Positions 44,588 to 55,743 of a stretch of DNA of 64,000 bases are shown here, one piece after another (position 1 is the first letter of the stretch; each line of letters starts with the position of its first letter). This DNA is from Pseudophaeomoniella oleicola. Taxonomy: Eukaryota > Ascomycota > Eurotiomycetes > Phaeomoniellales > Phaeomoniellaceae. The stretch covers positions 124,001 through 188,000 of the forward strand of contig QWDQ01000025.1 of NCBI GenBank assembly GCA_003868215.1, given 5' to 3'. A program made the position numbers and the translations under genes. The notes below the pieces were generated by a model that saw only the letters and a program-made list of their open reading frames with translations, was not told the origin of the DNA and made no database searches.

Positions 44588-47500
44588 TTATGCTTTGACT
44601 TGCTTTCTGGCAGTCCCGATATGAGTGTTGTGGACCTAAGGTAATCACTTCTGTCAGACACATGCATCAACGAAAAAGGAGGTTATGTCTTCTTACCTTT
44701 GTTGCGAATTTCAAACTCGTCAAGGTCTCGCTCAGATGAGTCTGCAATGGACTGACCATGACAAACATGAGCGTCTTCGAATTCCCACCCAGTGAGAATT
44801 GAAGCAAATACGTAAGCTGGCCCAGGTCAGCAGATGTTTCGGAATACTTCTAGACGCCACAAACCTTGCTGTTTCGATAGGGAATATGTCCACCTTCCTT
44901 TCCTTGGCCGAGGGCACCGATCACGTCCCCCAAGCAGCTCAGGCTTCGGTTGATGTTTTGTGTCTCCTTCAATCTGGCCCCTTCTACCTTACTGTGACTT
45001 AATCTCTCACTTCCGGCAAGGTCGACCAAGTTCAATGTGCCATCGCTCTTTTCACCCGTGATACTGTTCTCTCCGCTTAGCTTGAGGATGAAGACCGAAT
45101 GCGACCGAGATGATCGTTCGTTTGCTTTGGTGGCAGCCATGGACCTGTTTGACATTGCTTTTTGAAGAATTGACTCGACCTTCTCCGGGGTATCCAAATC
45201 GACAACTGTCACATCTGTAATGGTGGTCTTGCATGCTTGCATATCATGCCGGATCTCATGTTTTTTCTTGTCGAATTCGTCCGATCGACCAAGCAGGTCG
45301 TTCAGATTTTCGTTGTATACTTCGATAAAACTTCCCTCCATCTTGTACCTCCAGCCCTTTTCTTCCAGCCCTTTGGCAGTATTATAGATCTGATGGACTG
45401 CTAGAGGGATCATGCCATCTTCTGAAGACATTGTATACGTCTTCCCAGATCCAGTTTGACCGTAACAGAAGATGCAAACATTATAACCATCCAATGCGCT
45501 CTGGATCAATTGTGAGATCTCTTCGAAAACATCCTGGTTCTGGGCGGCCGGGCTGAATACTTTGTCAAAAGCAAAAGCGTTTGTCTTTGTGGTCACGGTG
45601 CCGAGGCTGCTTTTTTCCTCTAGTCCTTTTACCTCGATTTCACGACCATCCGCAGTCTGATCTGGGAATGCAATGCGAGCTTGCTCATCGCTTTCGTGTG
45701 ACAATGTCGGCCGCACGCGGCAGAAGACGCGAATATTGCCTTTGAGCTCTTGCACCTGATTATGAAGCTTCCTTCGCAGCGTTTCCTCAGCACGAAGCTT
45801 CTCCTGACATGCTCTTGCTTCCTCAATGGCCTCTTGCATCTTCCTTTCCATCTCGGCGTACGCTTCAGATTGTGACTTGCTGTCTGACTCGAGGAATTCG
45901 ATCTTCGCCCGAAGAGCATGCAAGGAAGTCTCCATTGTTGTACTGCTGGAGGCTGCTGTCGTCAGATTCTCACGAAGGTCGTCATTCAATCTTCTTTCTC
46001 GCTGTAACTCTCCACTCAGACGTTCGACCTCGTCTTTGAGTGTCCCGATTTCTCTGTCCTTGTTGTCCAATTCCATTTGCCTACGCTGAGCCTCGAGAGC
46101 TCCTTGAGTTGACGCCTCGTTTGCCGCCTGGGCCCTCAATCGCTTCTGCTCTGCGATTTCGTCTTCCAATGCCCTCCTCAACTTATGCAGCTCTCCTTGG
46201 AATTCAACCCGCTCACGCTCTAGTTGCTGTTTATTCTCTTGTCGCAGATCTTCGAGCGTGTTGCGATGTTGTCGATCAATGTCATCGATCTCGATTTCAT
46301 GGTCTCGCTTTTGGTCCTGCAGCTGTCTTCGAGCGGCATAAATGTCTTCTCTTGTAGTTTCGAGTTGCTCTTTCAAGGACGTGTTCGTTTCTGTGAGTTC
46401 TGCACGGACCCGTTCCAGCTCGTTCACTACACAATGTCAGTATAGGGAACGTCATTGCATAGCCGTATGCTCACCTGAAGTCTTATATACACCCATCGTA
46501 TCTCTAAGGGTCTCGGTTTCTGACGCGGTAGCGTTAAATTTGGTGCATACATCTCGATACATCTTCTCGAACTGTTCCAGATGTTCGTTGGCATCCCATG
46601 CGGCTAAAGTATTGGATTCACGCGTTAGAAACTTTCTAAACTTTGGAGGGGATTTCTTAAATGGAGAGGGAGACAAAACGGGAGGTGGTGATAGAGAGGT
46701 CTGAGGGGGGGTCATGGGTCGGGGTGTCAGTGGAGGCAGAATAACAGGAGGTCTTATCGTCTTTGGCGTGGTTGGAAGAGGGATCTTGCTTGGGCTAGGA
46801 AGAGCCGTATCGGTAGCAATATCAATGCTCAGTCCAGCCATTGCAGTCGTCAAAGATATATCTCGCTGTTTTCCACTGAATGAAACCTTGGGTACTCTCT
46901 GCTTTGGGGCTTGCAACGAAAGAGATGCGAAAATAGGGTTCCTACGCTTTGTATCTGCAGCAGCTGCAGCGGCAGCAGCCTTGCCATCTCTGGTTCCAAA
47001 TGATGTCGCGGGTCTTGCGGTGGGCTTTGCAACTCTCGAATTCGACAGCGATGTTTGCGGTCGAGATTGTATCGAAGGCGGTCGAATGCCGGATCCCACG
47101 CTCGCCGAAAACGATGATGTAGCGGAAGATCTCGAGGAAGCTGCCGAGGCCGTCCTCGACGAGACTGAAGAGGAAAAGGATGTGTTTCGGGCCGGACCAG
47201 CAAGCGTCGTTGCTTTGACGGCGGCATTAATAGGCCTTGAACTAGCTGGCGCCGCCGGTTTTGCATTGGTTATCTCTCCTGCTCTTTCAGCCAGCGTCTT
47301 CCTCTTGGGCGCGGGTTCTGGTAATGATGATAGGAGATGCTTCTTCCCACTGATGGTGCCTGGCGGAGGCAACATCATCGTCGGTGGCGCTGGTCGCGCA
47401 TTGTTGACCGACGCAGAGACTTCTTGAAGGCCTTTTCCGGGAGATGGGATTCGACTTGGTTGAGGCAGATGAGATGCAAACTATAGTAATGACGGAACAC

Positions 47501-47590
47501 AGTAAGTTCGTTTGGCCATTTTGACTTGTGTACGTCGTTTGGGGGAGATGGGGGGGAGTATGTTACCGAGTTCTCACTGCTGTACTCCAT
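44588..47590 (-). CDS. klpA: C-terminal-motor kinesin-14 (KlpA/Kar3 type)
   Basis: Minus-end-directed microtubule motor of spindle and nuclear-fusion type. Five exons: 47567..47590, 46475..47480, 44865..46426, 44697..44816 and 44588..44635; 919 residues. The first exon codes only MEYSSENS. The N-terminal 260 residues are Ser/Pro/Ala-rich with basic patches, as in microtubule-binding tails. A coiled coil runs about 265-560. The motor follows the neck motif [11 protein letters not shown], with P-loop [11 protein letters not shown], switch [11 protein letters not shown] and switch [10 protein letters not shown]. The end [16 protein letters not shown] matches Kar3/KlpA closely. Placement of the motor at the C-terminus is diagnostic of kinesin-14. 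Confidence in identity is very high; the small exons were checked for frame. Confidence 0.96.
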
Positions 47591-48453
47591 ATCGTTGAGA
47601 AAGGACCAGATTCTAGCCAACCGTCACAAACAACGATATGAAGTATATCTAATCATCACTGTTGTCGCTGCGCCTCTGTTTATTTTATTATTTGTCGCAT
47701 ATATCGATCTGGGATGTATGATGATGGTGGTGATGGTGGTGGTTGGTTCGTAGCGCAACTTCACATTATTGAAAGACCATTGTCCCCGGTTTGTTTTCAT
47801 TTAACCCGATTTAGAACATACAATCACAACTCCTCCCTTTTTGGCTCCACATCCCCTTATTGGTCAGATTAAACTGCAACCGCTGTTGATCGGTAAGTAT
47901 TTGTTCAAGAGTTATGTTTGATTCTGATTTAATTATATTGTTCGAAGCGAGAATCGGTTCTATGCATATATGGAGTCTGGGGTAACTTATCGCGTTCTGT
48001 GCTGACATGTTGCTGGTACAGACACATTTTTACTGATACGAGGACTTCTGGTATTATTATACACGATCTACTACTAGATCGCATACTATACATACCATCT
48101 GGGAGACGGCGCTCATGCTGCATCAATATTCTAGACGTCCATCCCAAACTCTTTCGAAGATACTAACCGATTCGCTGGGGCAAGGGATCAAAAATCTACA
48201 GACGTCTTGGTTTCGCTGCTGCTGAAGCTAGCTCTTGTGGGTGATGCATTTGTCCTGTCTCTCTTATTGTAAGGGTATACAAAGCATCTAGCTGGCCAAG
48301 GTAATATCATGTACAAAATGACCATTATTGCAGAAACTACAGGAGCGCTGAGTGCCTGAATACCTATAACAGTCATAATATGCCACCGCTCTCGGATGTT
48401 ACCAGATTGGCCAAAACAAGCTTCGGCCATGATGCACCTAAAGCCGTTGACCG
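47591..48453. other. Divergent intergenic region
   Basis: About 860 bp between the kinesin start and the exonuclease-like gene. No element recognised. Confidence 0.45.
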
Positions 48454-49107
48454 ATGAACATGATCCAATCATCGGTACGAGACATGCTTCCGACTACACC
48501 TTTGGATGTTCAAGCGGTCAGCTTCACATATCCCCGCCTTCCGAAATACCAACAGCAGCTGGTCCATCTCAAGGACTTGTATACGAAAACTCCGAAGAGG
48601 TTGTTGATCTTCGATATGGAGTTTATAGCTGCCATGGCGACTACCCCTCCCATTCTCATTGAGGTCTGCGTGCGTGACGGTCGTGGCCAAGTCATTCTGA
48701 ACACCACTGTCACCTATAACCATATGACGATCCAGGACATGCTCAAACGTACAAACCTTCACCTTGATGAACATTCGCAGACAATGCTCCGAAACAAGGC
48801 TGTGCAATGTTACGGGGGTTACACCACACATGGTCGGACAATACGAGAAATCCGTCAGACTCTGGTCAACGCGGGATACGACCCATATACACATACCGCT
48901 ATCTCTTGGTTCTCTGTCAAGGACCATTGGCTGCTCGCGCGCATCATGAAAGGAGATAACAACCTTATCGTCCCACGGGGAGATGCTACACATTCACTGA
49001 ACGTTTTTTACACTTGCAAAAACATGTCGCCTCAGGACTTCCCCTCTATGAGGCTTGCCTATGTTCATCAAGCTGTCGTTCCCCCTTCCAGACGTTCTGT
49101 GGTATAA
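48454..49107 (+). CDS. Exonuclease-fold (RNase H-like, DEDD-type) protein, apparently truncated
   Basis: Intronless frame of 217 residues. RLLIFDMEFIAAM fits the first DEDD motif (D-x-E after a hydrophobic strand), followed by ILIEVCVRDGRGQVILNTTV, the expected next strands. KDHWLLARIMKGDNNL and LRLAYVHQAV-like segments are reminiscent of the later part of the fold. The frame stops at TAA 49105-49107, but the same frame continues for about 30 codons with protein-like content (VDEDVRALDEIMREM) to a TGA at about 49202. That tail looks like the end of the exonuclease domain with its last acidic motif. The gene may therefore carry a nonsense change. Starts at 48460 or 48484 are also possible. Family assignment is moderate. 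Confidence 0.55.
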   Translation: MNMIQSSVRDMLPTTPLDVQAVSFTYPRLPKYQQQLVHLKDLYTKTPKRLLIFDMEFIAAMATTPPILIEVCVRDGRGQVILNTTVTYNHMTIQDMLKRTNLHLDEHSQTMLRNKAVQCYGGYTTHGRTIREIRQTLVNAGYDPYTHTAISWFSVKDHWLLARIMKGDNNLIVPRGDATHSLNVFYTCKNMSPQDFPSMRLAYVHQAVVPPSRRSVV

Positions 49108-49202
49108 TTCCGTAGAGTAGACGAGGATGTACGTGCTCTGGATGAGATCATGAGGGAGATGATACGGGTGCAGGCAGCAGGCCGTCATGAGTCAATCTCT
49201 TG
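49108..49202 (+). pseudogene. Possible remnant 3' coding segment of the exonuclease-like gene
   Basis: In frame with the preceding gene directly after its TAA: FRRVDEDVRALDEIMREM and about 14 more residues to a TGA. Charge pattern and helical periodicity resemble real protein. It could instead be chance, or reached by an unrecognised splice. Confidence 0.4.
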
Positions 49203-49631
49203 ATGGTGGCGCAGGGTATAGTTCCCTTGCGGCGTCATGCTGAGATCATTTTAGTACTGCAGTGTTGGCTGTCGTTGGGTTCGCTAGCTACCGTTCCCAC
49301 TCCGTGCAGTGTATCTAAGTATAGGTCAATAGGTATCCCTAAAGTACAACTTTTCCCTGTTTCTTAAGTCTGACAGCATTTCCTTAGCAGATCTTTCCCT
49401 CCCTCTTCTCTCTATCTCAATATCCGTATCTTATCGTCTTCTCTAGTTTCCTTTTTCCTTTCCTGTTTTATTACATTCCCCCATCGGATGTTTGCACCGT
49501 AGATCCTCATTAGTTGTGATAGTGGCGATGTTTAAGCATGCCCAACAGTGATGGCTCAATAAAATAAAAGTATAATTAAAAAAAAAAGGAGAGGGGGGGC
49601 CATCTATCGAAGGTCCGGGAGATCCGGAACC

Positions 49632-49637
49632 AAAAAA
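49632..49637 (-). terminator. RNA polymerase III T-run terminator
   Basis: Six consecutive T on the minus strand, just downstream of the tRNA-Val gene. Confidence 0.7.
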
Positions 49638-49644
49638 TTGAGCG

Positions 49645-49725
49645 TAGTCCCACTGGGGATCGAACCCAGGACCTTGTCCGTGCATAGCATGTGAAGGACA
49701 CGTCATACCACTAGACCATAAGACT
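49645..49725 (-). tRNA. tRNA-Val(CAC) with 9 nt intron
   Basis: Full cloverleaf by hand folding: acceptor AGTCTTA pairs with TGGGACT (two G-T pairs); D stem GTC/GAC; anticodon stem TGTCC/GGACA; T stem CTGGG/CCCAG with loop TTCGATC; discriminator A. The anticodon loop reads TT-CAC-A, then nine extra bases (49681-49689 on the plus map) at the canonical intron site after position 37, then C38. Anticodon CAC decodes GUG valine. A run of six T follows about 8 nt after the 3' end, a pol III terminator. The A1-U72 start pair is unusual, so isotype is slightly less certain than the tRNA call. Confidence 0.85.
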
Positions 49726-50848
49726 CTGTGAGCTGTTTTCTGGCTTTTCTGTCATATATTGTAAGTGTTGGCGCATATGTGTAGCGAAAAAGGGGGGTGT
49801 GGGGCCGTATATCCTGTTGATTGGTTCGGAAACATATCCGAGAAGTCCGGTAAAACTCAAAACTTTATTTCATTCCGCTGAACTGCCGAGTCGCCGAAGA
49901 CGCCGCATGATTATTCATACTTTTGATGATTGAGAAGTTATCGCCTGTAATTGTTGGTAGATCCTGACGCCGTTAACTTCGGTTGCTGAGTGCTGACTCA
50001 GGCTGTAGATCGACGGTTGTATCAGAAACTCCTGATGCGTTAATACAATGTAGTGGAAAATGTCGGACGTGTATTGGTACCTAGGTATTCATAAATCTTT
50101 ATCTGATAAGGTCGTGCGGAAATTGAGCGGGAATTCAAAATTATGTAACTGAGATATCCCAGACTGTTCTGTATGCACAATGCTGGCAGGTAATTAGCAA
50201 CCAACCATTTGATATTCTACTATGAGGTCAACACTGATCTTTTGATCATCACAGTTGGCCGACTAGTCATGAGTCAGTACTCTTGGGGGGCGGGGGGGAG
50301 GTTCGCTTCGTCCTTGGATGAAGCATTTATTCTGAAGTGGTAAGAGGTCAGGTTATATACCTACTACAAGAGCCTTGTGTACGGCACATGTATAATATCT
50401 GAACAGGTACTTACCCACTCGCTACCAACTTCTTAGTCTTAATCCTCGTCAAGAGAGCAGAAGCTCCTCTCTCCTCAATCTGTAAAGAAGATGAAGAATT
50501 GTATAGACTACTCGCCGTTGGGATTATGTAGCAAGTAACTAACTCGACGGAGTGGATTTCCATGTACAGTACTAGGTAAGCAGCCCATCAGAGGGAGATA
50601 GATGGCTGTCACATTTATGGGGATCTGGAGGGGTATTGACCTCGGGCGCAATTTACTGAAGTCCGGTAATCGAAAGCAATGGTGATTGATTAAATGATGT
50701 ATTGGCTATTTCTCTTTACTGCAAAACCGTCAGAAAGTAAGGCCTGGACAGCTACAAATTGTCCCGAACGAAAAATGGTGACCTCCCTTCGTCTACTTTC
50801 TAGCTAGGTGAAGTCGTACAAGCGAGTCGAGTTGATTAACCCCATACC

Positions 50849-53800
50849 TTACCGCCACCGCGCCGCTTCCCTCTCGTGTTCTACCCTCGCGGCGTTTTCC
50901 TCGTCCTCGTATTTGTAGCTGACCCGTCTTCCACCGTGGCTACGTTCCTGCCGACTATCTCGTCGGGTTTTGCTGTCGTGCCCTGATCTCACGGCTTCTC
51001 TCCTCTGTTGCTCTTTCAGCATGCGTTCTCTGTTTCTAGCTTCTCGTTCAAGGGTGTGGGGGTCTTTTTCGGGTTCTACAGTCTTTGGCGTTGGTTGAGG
51101 GTTGGCCCCTTCATCTTCGTCCCTGTGATCTCGTCGCTGTCGACGAGATCGGTGCTTTGACTCCTGGTTGTAGTCCTCATCTGCCTCGGTTCCCTCGCGA
51201 TCACGTCTAGATCGTTTCCGATCGCGGTCCCGATCGCGGTCCCGATCTCGGTCACGATGTCGATCATCATGTCTGCTACTTTCATGTTTGCTCGACCTTT
51301 CTCGATCCCGGTGACCTCTATGACTGCTTGTCTTACTCTCCGTATCAAACTCCCTATTGGATCTAGTCTTTTCATAGGTGCTTTCGTGATTGTCCCCATA
51401 TTCTTCTTCCCCCTCACGGTGTCGATGCGACCTGTGAGAAGAACGATGGGTATGTCTGCGACGATCCTTCTCACCAAATTGGCGAGATTCTCTCCGGGAT
51501 CTATCTGACTGGTAATCAGTACGGTCACCCTTGCCATACTCTGCTTCATCGTCATATTTCGAACTTCTATGTTTATGACCTCGATGAGAGTCATATTCAA
51601 CATCCGAACCGTTTCTCGAATGATGAGGGCGGTGTCTATGAGAATGATGCCGGGATTCTGACCTTGTTCGAGACTCACTCGGAGGTATAGACGGTTCACG
51701 ATGATCAGAGCGTTCTCTATACTCATCTGAGTCACGTTGACCCACGTGGTTTTGTTCGCCTTCACCGTCGTTCTCATACTTTTCTGTGCTTTCTGGGTAT
51801 TCGCTCTTACGGTCTTCCGATTGAGCTGTCATTGACGCCCTTCCCATGATTTGAATACCATCATTACCATTTCGGGGACCAGTAGGAGCTACAGGGGGTT
51901 CTTGACGCAAGGCTTTTGGCCCGGTCGGGGCACCTTTCGGTCCTGTCGGAGCACCTGGTACGCCCTGACCTGGAGGTGGATTGAGAGGTACACCATTTGT
52001 ATATCCTCCCCGCCCTCGCGTTGCGAAGCGACCATAACCCCTACCTCGGAAGCCAAAGTTCGGCTGTCCATGACCAAATTGAGCCGAAGGACCCAAAGGA
52101 GCCGTTGGTGGAGGCATAGCATGAGTACTCCGCTGCCCCAGAGGGTTCGCCACAGGCTCATTACTGCCAATACCATTCATTTCAGCATCTTGACCTAGAG
52201 AAACCGGAATAGGTTGTCCCGTTTCTTGAATGTCATTACCAACATCATCTGGGTGGGTACTTCTACTCTCGTCAAGCACCCTAGCTGCTTCAGTATTCTC
52301 TGCCTGGTCTGCATCGGACTTGGCGGGGACTTCGGAACTAATGCCTAGAGCTTCGTTGGTCTCTTCCTGACCTCCTGGAGCTAGCCCATCATCAAGCTGC
52401 TTCATCTGCTCTTCGCTCAATTTAGAACCGCCCTCTACCTGGTTGTTTGCATAGGCACCCGGCGCATCTTGCTGTTTCTGTTGATAGTTTTGATGAGCGT
52501 AGTTTGCATGATCACCTTGCATATGAGAACCATAGTTTCCTTGACCACGCCAGCCATAAGCACCACGGCCGCGGCCCCGGCCTCGCATATAGCCTTGACC
52601 ACGATAACCATGTTGGAAATTATTGTATGGGTATTGATTCTGTTGGAAGTTTCCCTGTTGGTTCATATTGTAGCCAAAGCCAGCATTGGGACCATAGCCA
52701 GCACCTGTGCCATTCATTTGTCCATTCCACACGTTGTTTTGACCATTCCAACCAAACATGCCTTGTCCGCCTGAAGGATCGAAGCCCATGTTCATTCCAT
52801 TCATTTGATTCATGCCCAATCCCTGACCGAACGCGCCGAACATCCCTTGTGACATTGGATCCATTCCCATTCCAGGCATACCTAGACTGGGAATTAGAAT
52901 CGAGTAAAAAATTAGTGATGATTTACGTACCCATCATGCCATTAGCCATTCCATTTGACATAAATTGCATCATTGGATTATACTCCATGTTACCGGCAGG
53001 ACCCATCATATTGGGCATCATATTGGGCATCATATTATTTCCCATGCTACCGAAAGCCATTCCATTCTGGTGTAGATCGTCCATCGCTTTACTCGAGTCC
53101 ATCATTACGTTGGAAGCCACATCTCCGCCAGTAGATGCTGCATACTCTCTCAAAGATTGCGCGGAAGTTTCGGCAGATTCCGCTTCACCATTTCCCATTG
53201 AATTATCCCTAACACCATTTCCTTCATGTCTGATTTCATCAAGAGGTTGCTGGTAGAAGTTAGCACCCATATGCGCTCTTTGGAAGATCGACAAGCATAC
53301 CTCAATCGAAGGTTGTGGGTCATCAGGGCTTATCGAGGTTGCAGTGGTGAGCTCCTCAGCGGGCTGTGCAGATTCAACCTCAGGGATATCATCCCTGGTG
53401 GTAACGGATCCTTCTCTTTTGATGTCAGGTGTAGCCGAATGTCGAACATCCTGGGCAGGAGGTTCAGATTCAACAGCAGGCGCCAGTGATTTCGTAGCCT
53501 TCGCTCTCTCTTCCGCCAACTTCTTCTCTGCTGTCTTTAGGTATGCCTTGATGGTATTCCGTAACGCCTTGTGCGGCACACATAAGTCAGGCGATAGAGG
53601 GCTATGTTCGCATACAGGACAGCTGGTCGGGAGCGATAGATGGCCTGCGGAGCATGAGATGGCGCACATAAGGGGATGTTGACATTGACTTACAGCTTTC
53701 GCAAATAGACTGGGCGCAACATGGAAGTTTCAATGCATTCAGTGCCAATTTGCTGCAGATGGCGCATTTCAGCTTATTGGGAACCTCGTTCATGTCAAGC

Positions 53801-53902
53801 GAGCTGAGACATATTAGCATACCAGCATATAAGCACACGAAGCTTACAGCAGACATACTTGACAATATCATTAGTTGACATCGAAGTATCCTGGGCCATC
53901 AT
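50849..53902 (-). CDS. RING finger protein with Met-rich, RGG and RS domains
   Basis: Four exons (53859..53902, 53694..53803, 52931..53644, 50849..52881) keep frame and give 966 residues. A compact RING/U-box-like finger lies at about 20-62: CAIC ... CCAQSICESCH ... CPVC, split by two introns. A helical segment follows (LRNTIKAYLKTAEKKLAEER). About 245-330 is Met-rich, with 25 Met in 86 residues. Then Gln/Asn/Gly-rich sequence, an RGRGRGRG patch near 385, and a long C-terminal Arg/Ser/Asp/His-rich tail including RDRDRDRDRDR. The layout recalls mRNA-processing factors; the RING suggests ubiquitin ligase activity. It is not a clear Mpe1 orthologue because the DWNN ubiquitin-like domain is missing. 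Nuclear localisation is likely. It shares a 488 bp divergent promoter with the hydrolase gene. Confidence 0.82.
51220..51256. repeat. Coding CGATCGCGGTCC repeat
   Basis: About three 12 bp units that encode the RDRD run of the RS-like tail on the minus strand. Confidence 0.75.
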
Positions 53903-54390
53903 AGCTGCAATGAACAGCGCATGTGCGCTGGTTCAACTTCGCAGAGAAGACTAGCGAATCAGTTGTTGCACTTGAACGGCTTGATCTAGAAGACCTGGAG
54001 TCTGCGTATCTGCACAGCAGCGGGTTGCATTAGAATCCATGATTTGGCATCACGTTCTGTCTATTAAGAAAGAATTGCTCTCCAAACGACATCGAATAGC
54101 ATTCAAAGTGACAAGGCTCCAAAAAAGTTCAATCTCCGCGTCGGCGGAAACTGTGCAACGTTTGATGAGTCAGCAGAGAGAGTTATGCAGATCTGCGATA
54201 TGCAACGACTCTAGGCGACGGCGGATCGCTCCACCAAACCGCCCGTAATATTAATACCTTGATAGATTTACTTGTTTCCAGAACTTCTTACTACGTAGTA
54301 TATCACCCAGTTTGATTGTCAGCTTTGGGGTAGTAGGAGGATGTCATCTGTTCTCGCATCTCATTGATAGACTTTCTAGACACGTTCATT
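53903..54390. promoter_or_regulatory. Divergent promoter with palindrome
   Basis: 488 bp between the RING/RS gene and the hydrolase. An exact TACTACGTAGTA lies at 54289-54300, about 90 bp before the hydrolase ATG. Confidence 0.45.
54289..54300. repeat. TACTACGTAGTA palindrome, copy 8
   Basis: Exact copy 91 bp upstream of the hydrolase start codon, inside a divergent promoter. Confidence 0.85.
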
Positions 54391-55743
54391 ATGATTCTAG
54401 GCTCCATTTCTTTGCTCGACTGCCTCTTCTTCGTCTTATTCCTCATACCTCAATTGCTGCTTCAAGTTCCGTACTTCCAATTGGCAGATTGTATTCTCCG
54501 AAGTATTCCTTTTCTAGGTTCGTCAACGAAATAGCATTGTGACCAGACTTCTGTTGATGTGTGGATGCAGCTTTTGACCTTCCTTACACTCTGATCCGAG
54601 AACGATATATCTGGCCAGAAAAGCGCCGCTCTCCATTCACTAGACAGGCATCATTATTCCAGGACATTGTCATTCGGTGTGTTCGTTATGCATTTGCAAA
54701 TATTCCTGCCTCCATTGGGAGGGTGTTCTTCTCCAAATGGGTAGCATATCCCTTTTTGCGATTTCGGATGCTGCGGCACGGTATCGTCCAGTTACCTGTC
54801 TTCTACAAAGAAATCTTAGACGTGAGTAAAGGAGTTCCACTGAATTCTCGACTCTCACCCTTTTCAGGACGAATTCAAGGCATTGTGGATTGCACCTGAT
54901 CGGTTCGCGGAGAATGATGTGGCCATCCTCTACTGTCATGGTATGTAGTATTTCGAGGTATTATGAGCTCCTACTCACGTATATGCAGGAGGAGGGTTCT
55001 CGATGGGATCAAGCTACTTTTACATCGAGTTCCTCATGGCATGGATAGCTTGCCTGCAGGCAACTGGCTTCAAGAACCCTTTGGTCCTTGCAGTGGAGTA
55101 TACCCTGGTTCCAGATCAAGTTTGGCCAACACAATTCAACGAGACGCAAGCTGCGTACAGGTATCTGGCAAAACACATGGGCGACTCTTCCAAGATATGT
55201 GTTAGTGGAGATTCGGCGGGTGCCACTCTCATCATGAGCAACTTGCTTACACACGTTGGACCAAGTGAGCGACCAGTCCTCCACGAAAATCTCAAGCCCG
55301 GACTCGCTATCCTGGTTTCTCCCTGGACGCATGTGATATCAGATCTGAACCAGAGGAGTACCAGCGACTACTTGGATAGTAATAGCCTACATCGTTATGG
55401 TCGACAATATGCCGGCGCTCATGACGTCAATGACCCGATACTCTCCCCTGGTCTCAGCATCGGTCGGTGGAAGGAGGCATGTCCTAAACATGGTTATTAT
55501 TTCATCTATGGCAAAGAGGAAGTCTTCGCCCCAGGAGTAGCAGAAGTCATTGCAGGCATGAAGAAACATGATGTATACGTAGAACAGGATGTCAAAGAGG
55601 CTGGCATTCACGCATGGCCTGTGGTAAACCTGTTTCTGGGTGATCGGCAAGAAGAGAGATTGGAAGGTTTGAAAAAGATGGCGGATGTGGTAGCGATGCG
55701 CATGGGCAGTACAATTCCTGTGAAGACAATCCCAAAACCATAG
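54391..55743 (+). CDS. Alpha/beta-hydrolase of the hormone-sensitive-lipase type
   Basis: Esterase/lipase-like enzyme, 401 residues from exons 54391..54517, 54571..54821, 54868..54940 and 54989..55743. The first exon codes a hydrophobic N-terminus (SISLLDCLFFVLFLIPQLLL), either signal peptide or membrane anchor. The oxyanion motif YCHGGGFSMG is split by intron 3, the nucleophile elbow is VSGDSAGATL, and the His is in EAGIHAWPVV. The usual acidic residue region reads YGKEEVFAPG, where Glu rather than Asp may serve. Closest builds are fungal arylacetamide-deacetylase-like hydrolases of the GDXG family. Substrate unknown; it stands alone, with no biosynthetic neighbours. Confidence 0.87.

Larger units (their letters stand above)
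49203..50848. other. Intergenic with one tRNA gene
   Basis: About 1.6 kb. Apart from the tRNA-Val and its T-run terminator I see only an ACCTAGGTA motif near 50078 and a G-rich run near 50290. No protein gene. Confidence 0.5.

Noticed and set aside
46714-47427. 237-codon plus-strand frame opposite the kinesin N-terminus
   Set aside because: Antisense shadow of a low-complexity Ser/Ala/Pro region; the minus strand has the kinesin with correct splicing.
48469-48993. Minus-strand frame opposite the exonuclease-like gene
   Set aside because: The plus-strand frame has the recognisable exonuclease motif; the minus frame has none.
52447-53256. 269-codon plus-strand frame opposite the RING/RS gene
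   Set aside because: Composition (His, Ser, Ile runs) is the complement of the Met/Gln/Gly-rich coding strand.
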